In this document: positions 1-8,209 of the stretch, in pieces | Numbering within the stretch: position 1 is the stretch's first letter | Layout of the letters: every line of letters begins with the position of its first letter | Assembly (NCBI RefSeq): GCF_012912105.1 | Contig: NZ_QMEA01000040.1 | Coordinates: forward strand, 1-45,076 | Length of the DNA stretch: 45,076 bases | Reading direction: 5' to 3' | Origin: Brasilonema sp. UFV-L1 | Lineage (GTDB): Bacteria; Cyanobacteriota; Cyanobacteriia; Cyanobacteriales; Nostocaceae | Translations under genes and position numbers: made by a program | The notes under the pieces: generated by a model | What the model was told of the DNA's origin: nothing | Database searches by the model: none | What the model saw: the letters and a program-made list of their open reading frames with translations, nothing else

Positions 1-178
1 TGTGTACAGAAATCAAGTTACAGCTTCCAACCCTTGTGGAATGATCATCTTGTCCACCTTCGATTATGCAAATTAAAAGTACATTAGCTTAAAACTTAAC
101 TTAACTACCAGCTTTGCAACTCTTGTATTTACTCATTTTGTCTTGCTAATCCGGTATCATGATTACTAGACCAGCGCT

Positions 179-367
179 CTAGCGGGACTTAGACAAAAAA
201 CACCCAGAAAAAAGGCTCAAATCTAAATACAGAGAGACTTTGACATGCTTTTACTTGGTTTGTTGATAGATCTGGGTTTGCGCCATTTTTGAGCATTTGG
301 TGTATTTCCCTTACCCTGCATGGGTTTGAGGCTTGTTTTTCACTCAAAAATGTTTAAGTCCCACTAG
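179..367. repeat. MITE-like element with 17-bp imperfect terminal inverted repeats
   Basis: The left end CTAGCGGGACTTAGACA (179-195) pairs with the right end TGTTTAAGTCCCACTAG (351-367), with two mismatches in 17. The 155-bp interior has no reading frame of note. It could be a non-autonomous transposon. No transposase with these ends is seen in the window. Confidence 0.45.
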
Positions 368-389
368 AAATTAAGCGAGCAATCGTTCG

Positions 390-437
390 AGCTTGTAGGT
401 AGGTGTCGAGCAATGCGAAGCCCAATACCTACAAGCT
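390..437. repeat. Hairpin with 12-bp perfect arms
   Basis: AGCTTGTAGGTA at 390-401 is the exact reverse complement of 426-437, with a 24-nt loop. It lies about 60 nt upstream of the ORF at 498 and could be a dispersed repeat or part of its 5' leader. Confidence 0.5.
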
Positions 438-497
438 TTTGTCAGTGGACAGGCGAAATCATTTACACAGAAACAGTTAAAAACAAGACAAAAAATT

Positions 498-863
498 ATG
501 AGAATTGCAGCAACAACCGCAGCGAAAATTTGGGCGGATGCGTTAAGAGAAGCGCCAGAACATCGCACTGGCGACACGCATTTGGACAAAATGCTACAGA
601 ATCAAAATCTTCTTCTAAACGATCCACAAATTAACGCCTTTGAGCAAAAGTTGTCCGATGAATTAAACAAGATTATTGACAATGAAGAAGTCTTGTTAGA
701 AGTAGATGATTCACCAAAAGGTTTACTTGCAGAGATTGTGCAAGAGCTAAACCTTGAAGAATCGCAATTGAAATTGCCCACAAAAAGTTACATGCGGGTA
801 AACACAAAAGAAATTGAGTACAGTTTTGTGGACGGGCAAGAGCCTATTAAAATTCAGCTTTGA
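498..863 (+). CDS. Hypothetical protein, 121 aa
   Basis: I do not recognise this protein. It is acidic, with a lysine- and asparagine-containing N-terminal half and a stretch IIDNEEVLLEVDDSPKG near the middle. There is no signal peptide, membrane segment or known catalytic motif. The ATG at 498 follows an A-rich stretch without a clear Shine-Dalgarno. It is the only long frame here and lies 153 nt upstream of the larger unknown gene in the same direction, so the two may be linked. Function unknown. Confidence 0.55.
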   Translation: MRIAATTAAKIWADALREAPEHRTGDTHLDKMLQNQNLLLNDPQINAFEQKLSDELNKIIDNEEVLLEVDDSPKGLLAEIVQELNLEESQLKLPTKSYMRVNTKEIEYSFVDGQEPIKIQL

Positions 864-1016
864 TACTCCCACGGCTTTTTACGGGAATAAGATCTGCATA
901 GTATTTTTTCTAAAATCTAACGAATCTCTTGTATATCGAAATACAATTGAGTTTAGCTGCCACTGAGTTTAGCGGCTAAACTCCCAAACTCCCACAGTAA
1001 AATTGAGAACAAGCAA

Positions 1017-2537
1017 ATGGCTAACAACTTTAGATTCGATCTGCCAGGGTTTCAGAATGATTTTCAACCTGGCGAAGAACAACTTGAACAACTGCTGCGA
1101 TCGCGCTGGAACGAAGACGTCAATCGTATGACCGAGCGACTCCTACAAAATGAGCCTTGGAATTTCACGAATCAACCCACCCTCACCGATTATTACAATC
1201 CTCGAACAACCGAGGTTCCCAAGGAAGCGGCAACAGTTCCCATCACCTGGACAGCTTATCCCAACCGCATTAAGTTCGAGAAGCCTGAGGCGGGTCGGCG
1301 CAAGCATTGGGAATATGCTGATAATGGAGTGCCAGATCCCAACTACTACCCCCCAGGTCCTCGCGGTTGGCAGGATGAGTACGCCGAGTGGAGCGTTACC
1401 CGCAATGCCGAGGGGAAAATTACGAAAGTTTCATTAACCAGCGAAACCCGAGAGTACTGGTATGCCCTGTGGGATGTCGCTCCTCATATCGTGTTGCGCC
1501 TCTACAAACAACTCGTTAGCGAGCAAGTCAAACTAGAGGATTTGTATCTGCGGGACAGTAGCCGTAATCCGATAATCGATCCTCAGACCGGACGACCAGC
1601 TTACAACGAACTCAATAAGTGGAATGATAAGTCAACCAATGGTTTAGCTCATTTGATTGGCAATTTCAACTACCAGTATGGTGCCATGTTCTTAGGAGCG
1701 CAGTCCACGATACTGCGACAGGACGAACAAGGACATCCCATCACTGATGCGAGCCAACTCGTTAACTGGGGTCTGCATGCCACTGGCAACCGCAATAGCG
1801 ATCCCTTCATTAGTGCAAGGGTTAACGATTTAGTGCGTTCCGGCGTGAGAGTGACTCTCAAAAACCCTATAGGGCTTTATATCCAAGAACCCAATTTCGG
1901 CACTTACGAGCTCCCCTTCGACGCGCCCGACGATGCCAAGCCGTCCGACTATTGGAAAGTAATTCGCGGTCGCAAGCGCCAAGCTGGAGAAGCTTACGAT
2001 TTGATTCTTCATGCCGTTTACGAAGTACCACCAGAACTAGGCTTTACGGTCAGCGACATCTCGATTGGTGGATTCCCAATCGAGTACGGCGCTCAAATCG
2101 CAGAAACCCTTCAAATAGCCGTCATCGGTGAAGGTATCCCCCAACAGACCCCTCCTAAGTCTTATGGGCGTGTCGCCAGCAATAATTTGCCTTATCCTGC
2201 CGTCCTGCGGGAATCAGAGTTACTCACAGTCGGCGAGCGTTCCAATTTGAATATGAGAATCAAGCAAGGAACGACGATTGAGAATGTTGCCCTCAAGGCT
2301 GTGAATAGCAAAGAGAATGCCACAATTGAGTTTGTGGATGCACCTGGCGTCACCGCGCAAATAACGGGTTTTCAAAAAGATTCCCAAACTTTTACCCTAA
2401 CCATTACTGCGGCACCAGATGCACCCCTTGGCAACCGATCGCTCCTCCTCAAAAATCCCGACGGTTCCGCAGGTCCTGCACGGTTTGGAATGTTAGAGGT
2501 GGTTGCTCCTTCTGGCATTGAGCCGAGATACGTGTAA
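1017..2537 (+). CDS. Uncharacterised 506-aa protein with a C-terminal beta-rich domain
   Basis: The product is a soluble-looking protein of unknown function with no signal peptide and no membrane helix. Residues 1-350 are rich in Trp, Tyr and Pro, with YYPPGPRGWQDEYAEWSV around residue 110 and HATGNRNSDPFISARVN near 255. This suggests a compact enzyme-like or structural domain, but I see no motif I can name. Residues 390-500 (LTVGERSNLNMRIKQGTTIE to LGNRSLLLKNPDG) read like an immunoglobulin-like or IPT-type beta sandwich. The ATG at 1017 follows AGAACAAGCAA. The last 24 nt of the gene, including the TAA stop, recur exactly in the 5' exon of the group II intron at 9128-9151. No operon partner other than the 121-aa gene is evident. 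Confidence 0.75.
   Translation: MANNFRFDLPGFQNDFQPGEEQLEQLLRSRWNEDVNRMTERLLQNEPWNFTNQPTLTDYYNPRTTEVPKEAATVPITWTAYPNRIKFEKPEAGRRKHWEYADNGVPDPNYYPPGPRGWQDEYAEWSVTRNAEGKITKVSLTSETREYWYALWDVAPHIVLRLYKQLVSEQVKLEDLYLRDSSRNPIIDPQTGRPAYNELNKWNDKSTNGLAHLIGNFNYQYGAMFLGAQSTILRQDEQGHPITDASQLVNWGLHATGNRNSDPFISARVNDLVRSGVRVTLKNPIGLYIQEPNFGTYELPFDAPDDAKPSDYWKVIRGRKRQAGEAYDLILHAVYEVPPELGFTVSDISIGGFPIEYGAQIAETLQIAVIGEGIPQQTPPKSYGRVASNNLPYPAVLRESELLTVGERSNLNMRIKQGTTIENVALKAVNSKENATIEFVDAPGVTAQITGFQKDSQTFTLTITAAPDAPLGNRSLLLKNPDGSAGPARFGMLEVVAPSGIEPRYV
2514..2537 (+). repeat. 24-bp sequence identical to the group II intron 5' exon
   Basis: The last 24 nt of the 506-aa gene start GGCATTGAGCC and end ACGTGTAA. 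They are identical to the reverse complement of 9128-9151, which abuts the inferred 5' splice site of the group II intron fragment. The identity ends exactly at that site. This may be an intron target motif or a trace of its former location. Confidence 0.7.
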
Positions 2538-2606
2538 AAACCAGCATTCCGGGTCTGAAAACCCTTGCTGCATCTAAATTTCAAAGATTTCCGGTGGAAG
2601 ATTAAT

Positions 2607-2626
2607 CGCAGCCTCCAAAGGCTGCG
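2607..2626 (+). terminator. Hairpin downstream of the 506-aa gene
   Basis: CGCAGCC, loop TCCAAA, GGCTGCG forms a perfect 7-bp GC-rich stem about 70 nt after the stop codon. No U-tract follows, so it may act as a processing or REP-like hairpin rather than an intrinsic terminator. Confidence 0.35.
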
Positions 2627-2679
2627 GTTGTGCTGCAAATTGACCACATAATCACCATCTGTGACAGGTTAGAATTTAG

Positions 2680-2979
2680 TGGTTTTGTTCAATAGCGTTA
2701 GAAACCATTTTCAACGCTTTAGATAGGCTTGAGTCGGAGTTACAAAAAAAAACTGAAGATTCGCGGCTAACCGATGCTCAAGAAGTAATCGAAGTGGCGC
2801 GACCAATTCAATCCCAAAATGTAACTATTGATGAAATTAGGCAACCAATACTTAGTAAAGGTGTAGCTAAAAACCGCCGCATTTCGAGTGATTTCAATCA
2901 CTGCGTCAGATTTTTATTGAGAATATTTATAGTAGCTGCAACAAGTACAGATTTAAAATGGGAGCAAAATTTGGCATAG
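2680..2979 (+). pseudogene. Possible gene fragment without a proper start
   Basis: One open frame runs from the stop at 2677 to 2979. Its first half has protein-like composition (LDRLESELQKKTEDSRL, then QEVIEVARPIQSQNVTIDEI). The second half does not. There is no ATG. The only candidate start is GTG at 2794, in the middle of the better-looking part. I read this as the remains of a truncated gene and cannot assign a family. The rest of 2538-3019 shows nothing more than the hairpin at 2607. Confidence 0.3.
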
Positions 2980-3019
2980 AGACTAAACTCCTCTGTGCCA
3001 CTTTCTCCAAAATGGAAGA

Positions 3020-4120
3020 TCAAAAATACGATTGAAGTGTTCCTCTTCTTCTCACATCTAGCGTTGCACAATGAAAAGAACCGCCAAAGGTATTAAAGTT
3101 ACGAAAATTGCAAGTAATTGGCTCAAATTCCAAATCTTTCATCAGTTTAATCATTGCTTCGTCTTGCTTTTCAACGATGACTCTGTTCTCATCGAGCGTC
3201 AAAAGATTCATGCCTACTCCCTTAGAACTCATATAAAGAGGATGACTGTCAGGAATACAGGATTCAGGAGCTTTTCGCACATCCCAACTTTTAAACATTT
3301 CCGGAACTTTTTCCACTTTTTTTGGATGTATTAAGAGTTTACCAGGAGCTAGAGGCACAAACGTTGCATCAATGTGCATTGCTGATTGATCCTTAAACTT
3401 GAGTTCATGGATTTTGTACTCATTTCCCAAACATCTGCGTACCCACTCTATGCCAAAACGATTGGTAACTTGACTTTGTTGCACAAAGATATCTCTACCA
3501 CATTTGGTAAACTCAGCCGCATCAAATACTGGTTCAAATTCAGTCAGTGAAGAATTGAATTCTTCATCCTCACCTGCTTCTTCATATTGATAGTTGTATA
3601 GTTCATCGCACAGTTGGGGTTTGGGTGCAGGAATCCATTGAGCACCCTGATGAAAATACTCTTTGATCAGTGAGCGATAGGCATTAATTTCAAAGTATCT
3701 AGATCGCCAAGGCATTGGAGCTTCGATCAGCTTATCCCCAATTACCATCATCACATCTCTTGGCATTGCTCCGTAGAGACCACTTGGACTTTCCCAGTCT
3801 GGGGTTGCATAAGGGCGAGTATAATTGATAGCATCAGGACGACGAACTGTTACACCTTCTGATTCCAAAATGTGAACGAGTTCTTCAAGGTCTTTTTCTC
3901 CTGCTTTTACTTGCTCTTCTGGGAATAGCTGACCACCTTTGCACCGAAAAAAATCCCAATAACGCCTTGGCATTGTTGCCTTGATTGTTACATGCCAAGG
4001 TGGTACTACTGCACCATCCAATCGACCAACAATCACTTCCTCTAGAGGATCCCATTCATTGAATGAGTTGACAACAGGTGTTGCTGGTTCTGTTAATTGT
4101 GAACTATGATTCTGCTCCAT
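3020..4120 (-). CDS. Amidinotransferase of the glycine amidinotransferase family
   Basis: This 366-aa enzyme should transfer the amidino group of arginine to an amine acceptor through a covalent Cys-amidino intermediate. The family includes vertebrate GATM and the cyanobacterial toxin enzymes CyrA (cylindrospermopsin) and SxtG (saxitoxin). Visible marks: NSFNEWDPLEEVIVG near the N-terminus, Asp200 in FDAAEF, GRDIF at 208-212, His249 in MHIDATF, and catalytic Cys351 in GGSFHCATLDVRRRG. Their spacing matches Asp254-His303-Cys407 of human GATM. The second Cys of GATM (FHCWTC) is Leu here. No polyketide or nonribosomal peptide synthase gene is present. The only close neighbour is the divergent DMT transporter, so it may make a small guanidino compound that is exported. 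The acceptor cannot be deduced. The ATG at 4120 fits the family length. Confidence 0.93.
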   Translation of the reverse strand: MEQNHSSQLTEPATPVVNSFNEWDPLEEVIVGRLDGAVVPPWHVTIKATMPRRYWDFFRCKGGQLFPEEQVKAGEKDLEELVHILESEGVTVRRPDAINYTRPYATPDWESPSGLYGAMPRDVMMVIGDKLIEAPMPWRSRYFEINAYRSLIKEYFHQGAQWIPAPKPQLCDELYNYQYEEAGEDEEFNSSLTEFEPVFDAAEFTKCGRDIFVQQSQVTNRFGIEWVRRCLGNEYKIHELKFKDQSAMHIDATFVPLAPGKLLIHPKKVEKVPEMFKSWDVRKAPESCIPDSHPLYMSSKGVGMNLLTLDENRVIVEKQDEAMIKLMKDLEFEPITCNFRNFNTFGGSFHCATLDVRRRGTLQSYF

Positions 4121-4621
4121 GATTAGGTAAATTTAAGAACAAAGTACTAGTTCCTTTTGAGAGACTATTCAAGGGAACTGATCAGATATAGCAATCCTAC
4201 TATATGAACTGTGAAAATTTATAGAGTCTCAAAGCATGCTTGTACAGCCTTTTTAGCTTTTTTATTTCTCACGCATGATTTACGACTGCTTTATATTGTA
4301 ATATTGTGAAACACACAATAAAGGCATACAATTAATTTCATCCTTTTGTCAAAATAATTTTGCTCAGTCATTCTCCAAGATGAAAATGCTTCTTTTGAAG
4401 ATGTTTCATAAGTGGAACTTCATGCTTGTACTAGCGACTTTTAGTCGCTAGTTTAAGGGTACAGCGATAAGAACCACCTATGTAGGTTTAAAAACTCTAA
4501 TTTCCCATTAGTTCGAGCAGGTTGACTTAGCTAGTGTAGTACTGTTCCGGCCCAGGTGTTGCTGAGCAATATTATATTTGCCCAGCCATATCATGATTGA
4601 TAATAAACAGATAAAAAAAGA
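4121..4621. other. 501-bp divergent intergenic region
   Basis: This AT-rich spacer lies between the divergent amidinotransferase and DMT transporter genes and must hold both promoters. It contains a strong hairpin at 4430-4452. No gene or tRNA is visible. Confidence 0.6.
4430..4452. repeat. Perfect 9-bp hairpin
   Basis: ACTAGCGAC, loop TTTTA, GTCGCTAGT is a perfect stem about 170 nt upstream of the transporter start. It could be a dispersed palindrome or a regulatory or terminator hairpin in the leader. Confidence 0.5.
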
Positions 4622-5575
4622 ATGACTAATGTTCTTGAAAATTCACAACATCAAGTAAAAACCACTCCAATAATTCTGGATTTGGTTTTGTTATTGATAG
4701 CAGTATTGCTCGTATCTTTAGATCCAATTTTTACGAGATTGAGTGAAAACGAGCTTGGAGCTAATGCAACAGTTTTTAATCGTGAATTAATAGCGGGTAT
4801 CGTCTTCTTATTCTGGCAAGGAGTAAAAGTATTATTGGACAGACATAAGAGCGATTTGTCATCGCCAAAAGAGTCAAAGCCAATTACTATTAGCACTCTA
4901 GCTATTCTACTAACCGCGGTTATTTTTGGAGAAGCGTGTTTAGTAACTTGGGCTTTCTCTTTGACTCGAACCACTGTTGCCAATTCTAATCTACTCCATA
5001 ACTTACCATCAGTTTTTGCTGTTCTTGGAGGGTGGCTATTTTTAGGTCAACGCTTTGATCTGAAGTTTATCATGGGGATGACTGTTGCTTTGGGTGGGGC
5101 GATCGCTATTGGAATTCAAGATTTACAAGTTTCTCCCGAAAACCTTGTAGGTGATGCCTGGGCTTTATTCTCTGCTGTCGTCTATGCTGGTTACTTCTTG
5201 ATTACGGAAAAACTCCGATCTCAATTTTCAGCATTGACCCTATCACTGTGGTATTGTATCCTTTCAAGTCTCCTACTCCTCCCATTTGTACTCTTTTTTG
5301 AAAATCAAGTTTTTCCAACTTCACTGTTGGGATGGGTAAATATCATTTGTCTAAGTATTCTTTGCCAAGTGATTGCTTCTATCATTTTTATCTATCAACT
5401 GAAACAATTTTCATCAGGATTTGTTTCTCTGTTCATGTTACTACAACCTATCATTGCGGCTGTGCTTGCTTGGGTCGTCTTTCAAGAAAAGTTAAATTGG
5501 CTCAACTGGATAGCTTTTTTTATTGTTTTATTGGGCATTTATCTCGCTCAAACTGGTGAAGGTGTCAAACATTAA
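4622..5575 (+). CDS. EamA/DMT-family transporter
   Basis: This 317-aa integral membrane protein has two EamA halves and about ten hydrophobic helices, the usual layout of drug/metabolite transporters. The first half begins LDLVLLLIAVLLVSLDPIFTR and carries the typical FNRELIAG segment. The second half starts around residue 175 (GDAWALFSAVVYAGYFLITE) and ends with PIIAAVLAWVVFQEKLNW followed by a last helix. Substrate unknown. Family members export amino acids, nucleosides or small metabolites. It is divergent from the amidinotransferase, so export of a guanidino product is a reasonable inference but not shown. The ATG at 4622 is preceded by AAAAAAAGA with little Shine-Dalgarno character. Confidence 0.9.
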   Translation: MTNVLENSQHQVKTTPIILDLVLLLIAVLLVSLDPIFTRLSENELGANATVFNRELIAGIVFLFWQGVKVLLDRHKSDLSSPKESKPITISTLAILLTAVIFGEACLVTWAFSLTRTTVANSNLLHNLPSVFAVLGGWLFLGQRFDLKFIMGMTVALGGAIAIGIQDLQVSPENLVGDAWALFSAVVYAGYFLITEKLRSQFSALTLSLWYCILSSLLLLPFVLFFENQVFPTSLLGWVNIICLSILCQVIASIIFIYQLKQFSSGFVSLFMLLQPIIAAVLAWVVFQEKLNWLNWIAFFIVLLGIYLAQTGEGVKH

Positions 5576-5789
5576 ATAAAAATTCATAGTGAAATAAAAC
5601 CTATACTATAGCAGTCCTATTTGAGTTGTGTTGGCTTGCGTGGCGTTAGCCATTCCCATACTTACTCATCGAAGGTAAGGGTGGAAGCACATTCCTTATC
5701 ATTGCAGTTTTTGAACCTCTTTCAAGAAATATAAGTTTTCTTTCTTTAAAAAGAAGAATTTCAAACTAAATTATACGGGGAGTCTAATT

Positions 5790-5830
5790 GGCGATCGCCT
5801 ATCTCCTGCGGCAGGACATAGGCGATCGCC
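5790..5830. terminator. Long HIP1-containing hairpin, possible terminator
   Basis: Arms GGCGATCGCCTAT (5790-5802) and ATAGGCGATCGCC (5818-5830) pair perfectly. After a C-C mismatch, TCCTG and CAGGA pair over a CGG loop. A TGTAGTTTTT run follows on the plus strand, so it could terminate the transporter transcript. Each arm carries a full HIP1 octamer. The remainder of 5576-5877 shows no gene. Confidence 0.5.
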
Positions 5831-5883
5831 TGTAGTTTTTCTAAGATTTGATTCCAGATACCAGTTTTTCACCATCTGTGAAC

Positions 5884-6839
5884 CTATCCCACTAATAAGA
5901 TCCTTTGAATCCAGATATGAATAGTAGCAAGGTCAATGAATGCATCAAAATATACTTTTTGACGTTCCCAACGAACGGCTAGACGACGGTATTTACGTTG
6001 AACACAGCGCAAAACAACGTTCCTGTTGAAATCTTGGAACGGAGATTTTAATTGGTCTACCTCTATTTTTCTTGGTTTTCCATACCCGTTTTGGTATTTG
6101 GGGTCGAATACCCCGCTTACGTAGAGCAGCACGTTTTTCCTTTGAGTCGTAACCTTTATCAGCAGCCAGTACCTTGAGTTTTTTACGCGGTCTGCCAGGT
6201 TTCAAAGTTTTAAGTTTTACTTTATCAAGCAGAGGTAATACTTGTTCTCTCTCATTACCATTGGCTGGGGTTGTGGAGTTAGCCAAAGGCATTCCATTAC
6301 CTTCAGTAAGGGTGTGAATAAGAACACCTTTACCTTTGCCCCCATACTTAACTTCTTCACCTCCTCCCTTTCCAGGGGGAAAAAGAGCCGTCAACAGCCC
6401 CAAAGTCCCAGTTTATCAGCCCCCTCTCATCAGCGATCGCTAATACACGCCCTTGTATATATTCAAATGTTCCATCTGAGCGCCATCGCTTTAACCATCG
6501 GTTACGGGGTCTAACACGTAAGAAATTGAGCCAGCCTTGGTTTGTTGATCTGTCGGCTTCCGTCGGGTACTCGTTGTTATAAGGCTGGCTCAATTTCTAG
6601 GGGACAATGCGTCGAGATGAACTTTTTGATGCCCATGTACCCCCATGTGGTAAGTCACACCATCGACACCCTGTAATCAGGATGTACAACAGACTATTTA
6701 ATACATAACGATATGGAGCATGAGGCATTCCTTTTCCACGTTTGGATGGTTCTTCGGGAAATATATCCTCAAATAGTTTCCATTCTAGGTCAGTCAATCC
6801 TTCAAAACGCCCAGCCATACACAGACACACCCTTCTCAT
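5884..6839 (-). pseudogene. IS5-family transposase, interrupted and frameshifted
   Basis: Four minus-strand fragments together make one DDE transposase. They are FEGLTDLEWKLFEDIFPEE (N-terminal DUF4096-type domain), then RWLKRWRSDGTFEYIQG, then GKGGGEEVKYGGKGKGVLIH with ADKGYDSKEKR, then RKYRRLAVRWERQKVYFDAF to the end. Three lesions separate them. The first is a 110-bp palindromic insertion at 6504-6613, whose removal restores SSSHRWLKRW. The second is a shift near 6370-6390, which may be the programmed frameshift known in related IS5 groups. The third is a 1-nt insertion near 6010 (family pattern FAWFQRKYRR). The element cannot encode an active product unless all three are bypassed. Confidence 0.85.
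6504..6613 (-). mobile_element. Palindromic element E1, inserted in the IS5 transposase gene
   Basis: This is a 110-bp insertion. Border GGGGTCTAACACGTA (6507-6521) touches an 18-bp arm (6522-6539) that is perfectly repeated in inverted form at 6581-6598. The distal border GACAATGCGTC (6603-6613) follows 4 nt later. The core at 6562-6584 starts GTCGGGTACTCG and ends TTATAAGG. Deleting exactly 6504-6613 rejoins the transposase codons as AGT TCA TCT CAC CGA TGG, which fixes the boundaries. No target-site duplication is apparent. E1 belongs with the copies near 8104 and 10727. Confidence 0.75.
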
Positions 6840-6885
6840 ACGAGAAGTAGATTATCATATTTCGGCATTAGTGGGATAGGTTCAC

Positions 6886-7942
6886 GAAACCGCAGCTAGA
6901 ACACTTCTTTGATGATGGATAAAACCTATCAACCAACTCAACTCGACCACCAGCCCAACGCCGCTTTGTAGACCAGTTGACGTCGAAATTCCCCAAAGCC
7001 TTGATCAGTAATAGCAGATGATAACTTGCCAAACTGGATCATCCCTTTGACGTTCAAGTCTTCTAAGCGAATAACGCTGTGACATGTAGCAAGTTCAGTT
7101 GAGCTTTTGTGCAAAAAATCGTTTCTAACGTTAGAAATTCTGCCATGAGTTCTAGCAAGTCGCTTGAAATATTTCTTGGCGTTATTAGACGGCACGATAT
7201 ATATTTTTTTGCGCTTGCCTAAGTTTGGATCATCAATCCACTTGCTTCCCAATACCTTGTTTTTATTGCGCCACTGAAGTCGTCTAAGCTTGGTTTTCGC
7301 TTTCTTGTAAGGTTGTGGCGATTCATATACATTGTCACCCAACTCATGGGTATGAACCGTAGCAAAGCATTTAACACCCAAATCTACGCCACATCTTTCC
7401 CACTTATTATGACTTGGAATGGGTAATTTTTCAGCACAAAGCGCAAAAGATACATACCATTCACCTGCTTGTTCGCTTAGGGTGAATGTTTGGGACACAT
7501 AACTACAATCTAATGGTTCATGGAGCCGAAATGTGCCAAGAGTAGGTATCTTGATTTTGTTACCGGCTTCAAGCAATACTTTGCCATTACAAGCATCAAC
7601 GGTGAATGACTTACCATCTTTGCGTTTCTTGAATTTAGGAGCTTGTGCTCTACCTTCACGCCAGTTAATAAATGCCTTTTTCAAGGCAATAAACGCATTG
7701 GAGTAGATACGAGATGAGTAGTCATTACACCAGCGATATTTATGGGTCTTCTTGGTGTGGTTGGTGAATACTTTCTTGATAGTATCTAATACTTTTGTAT
7801 TACCCCCAGTGCCGCCATCTCGACGATACTCGGTGAATAATCCCAGTCGGTAGTTGTAGACAAAGCGAGAATAACCAGCACAACCATTAAAGAAGGTCTT
7901 TTCTTTGTTATTCAGCTTTAACCTACGCTTGACGGCGAACAT
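6886..7942 (-). pseudogene. tnpB: tnpB (RNA-guided nuclease family), frameshifted and truncated
   Basis: This is a TnpB/Fanzor-type transposon nuclease, ancestral to Cas12. It starts at ATG 7942 (MFAVKRRLKLNNKEK). RuvC-I lies in GVDLGVKCFATV and RuvC-II in IRLEDLNVKGMI. An extra T on the minus strand (around 6957) shifts the frame and gives an early stop at 6938. Without it the reading continues as YKAAWAGGRVELVDRFYPSS and then KKCSSCG, the start of the zinc finger, where the IS5 end at 6885 cuts it off. The second CxxC pair and the last catalytic Asp are missing, so the protein should be dead. A tnpA relic lies just upstream. Confidence 0.9.
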
Positions 7943-7979
7943 GGGATTTCTCCTTAGTAATATAGTAGATTATACATAG

Positions 7980-8102
7980 CTAAGGCAACGGTTTTCCGGA
8001 TTCATAAACCATCTTTTTTATCTCTTTTTTATAGCGACGTAGTCCGTACAGCCTGCAACTAAAGCAGTGAATGATTGACATCAAATCTTCTGTTAACTCT
8101 TG
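7980..8102 (-). pseudogene. C-terminal relic of a transposon serine recombinase (IS607 TnpA-like)
   Basis: The minus-strand frame reads QELTEDLMSIIHCFSCRLYG then LRRYKKEIKKMVYESGKPLP and a stop at 7980. This resembles the C-terminus of IS607-type TnpA resolvases, where an ED-L-sIi-sF-aRlYG-R pattern is usual. It lies 37 nt upstream of tnpB, as expected for an IS607 element. Everything upstream is replaced by the E2 palindromic element, so only about 40 codons remain. Confidence 0.6.
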
Positions 8103-8103
8103 G

Positions 8104-8209
8104 TCACGGGGTCTTACACGTATCAAAAATGGGGAGGGTTTATACGATAACTCGTCTAGTCCCCATGATGAATCGTGGGGCTTGGAACCCTCCCCATTTT
8201 TGAAGTGTC
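8104..8209 (-). mobile_element. Palindromic element E2
   Basis: Border GGGGTCTTACACGTA (8108-8122) is followed two bases later by a 16-bp arm AAAAATGGGGAGGGTT (8125-8140). This arm is perfectly repeated in inverted form at 8186-8201. The 45-nt core holds its own palindrome CCCCATGATGAATCGTGGGG (8161-8180), which looks like an IS200/IS605 end hairpin. The core differs from those of E1 and E3. GAAGTGTC (8202-8209) is a weak match to their distal border. E2 sits at the junction between the tnpA relic and the broken intron maturase. Outer boundaries are approximate. Confidence 0.6.

Larger units (their letters stand above)
1..497. other. Intergenic region with a MITE-like repeat and a hairpin
   Basis: No credible gene is visible. 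The stretch holds an imperfect inverted-repeat element at 179-367 and a hairpin with 12-bp arms at 390-401 and 426-437 (AGCTTGTAGGTA / TACCTACAAGCT). The short ORFs across it overlap these palindromes and look fortuitous. Confidence 0.6.
5878..6885 (-). mobile_element. Degraded IS5-family insertion sequence
   Basis: Perfect 19-bp terminal inverted repeats, GTGAACCTATCCCACTAAT (5878-5896) and its complement (6867-6885), bound a 1008-bp element with a minus-strand IS5-type transposase gene. About 110 bp of this is a later palindromic insertion, so the parent element was near 0.9 kb, typical of the IS427/IS1031 groups. No target duplication is evident. The right end abuts the zinc-finger codons of the neighbouring tnpB, so this IS landed in that gene. 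Confidence 0.85.

Noticed and set aside
3020-5575. Saxitoxin or cylindrospermopsin cluster
   Set aside because: Only an amidinotransferase and a DMT transporter are present. No polyketide synthase, sulfotransferase or tailoring genes are in the window.
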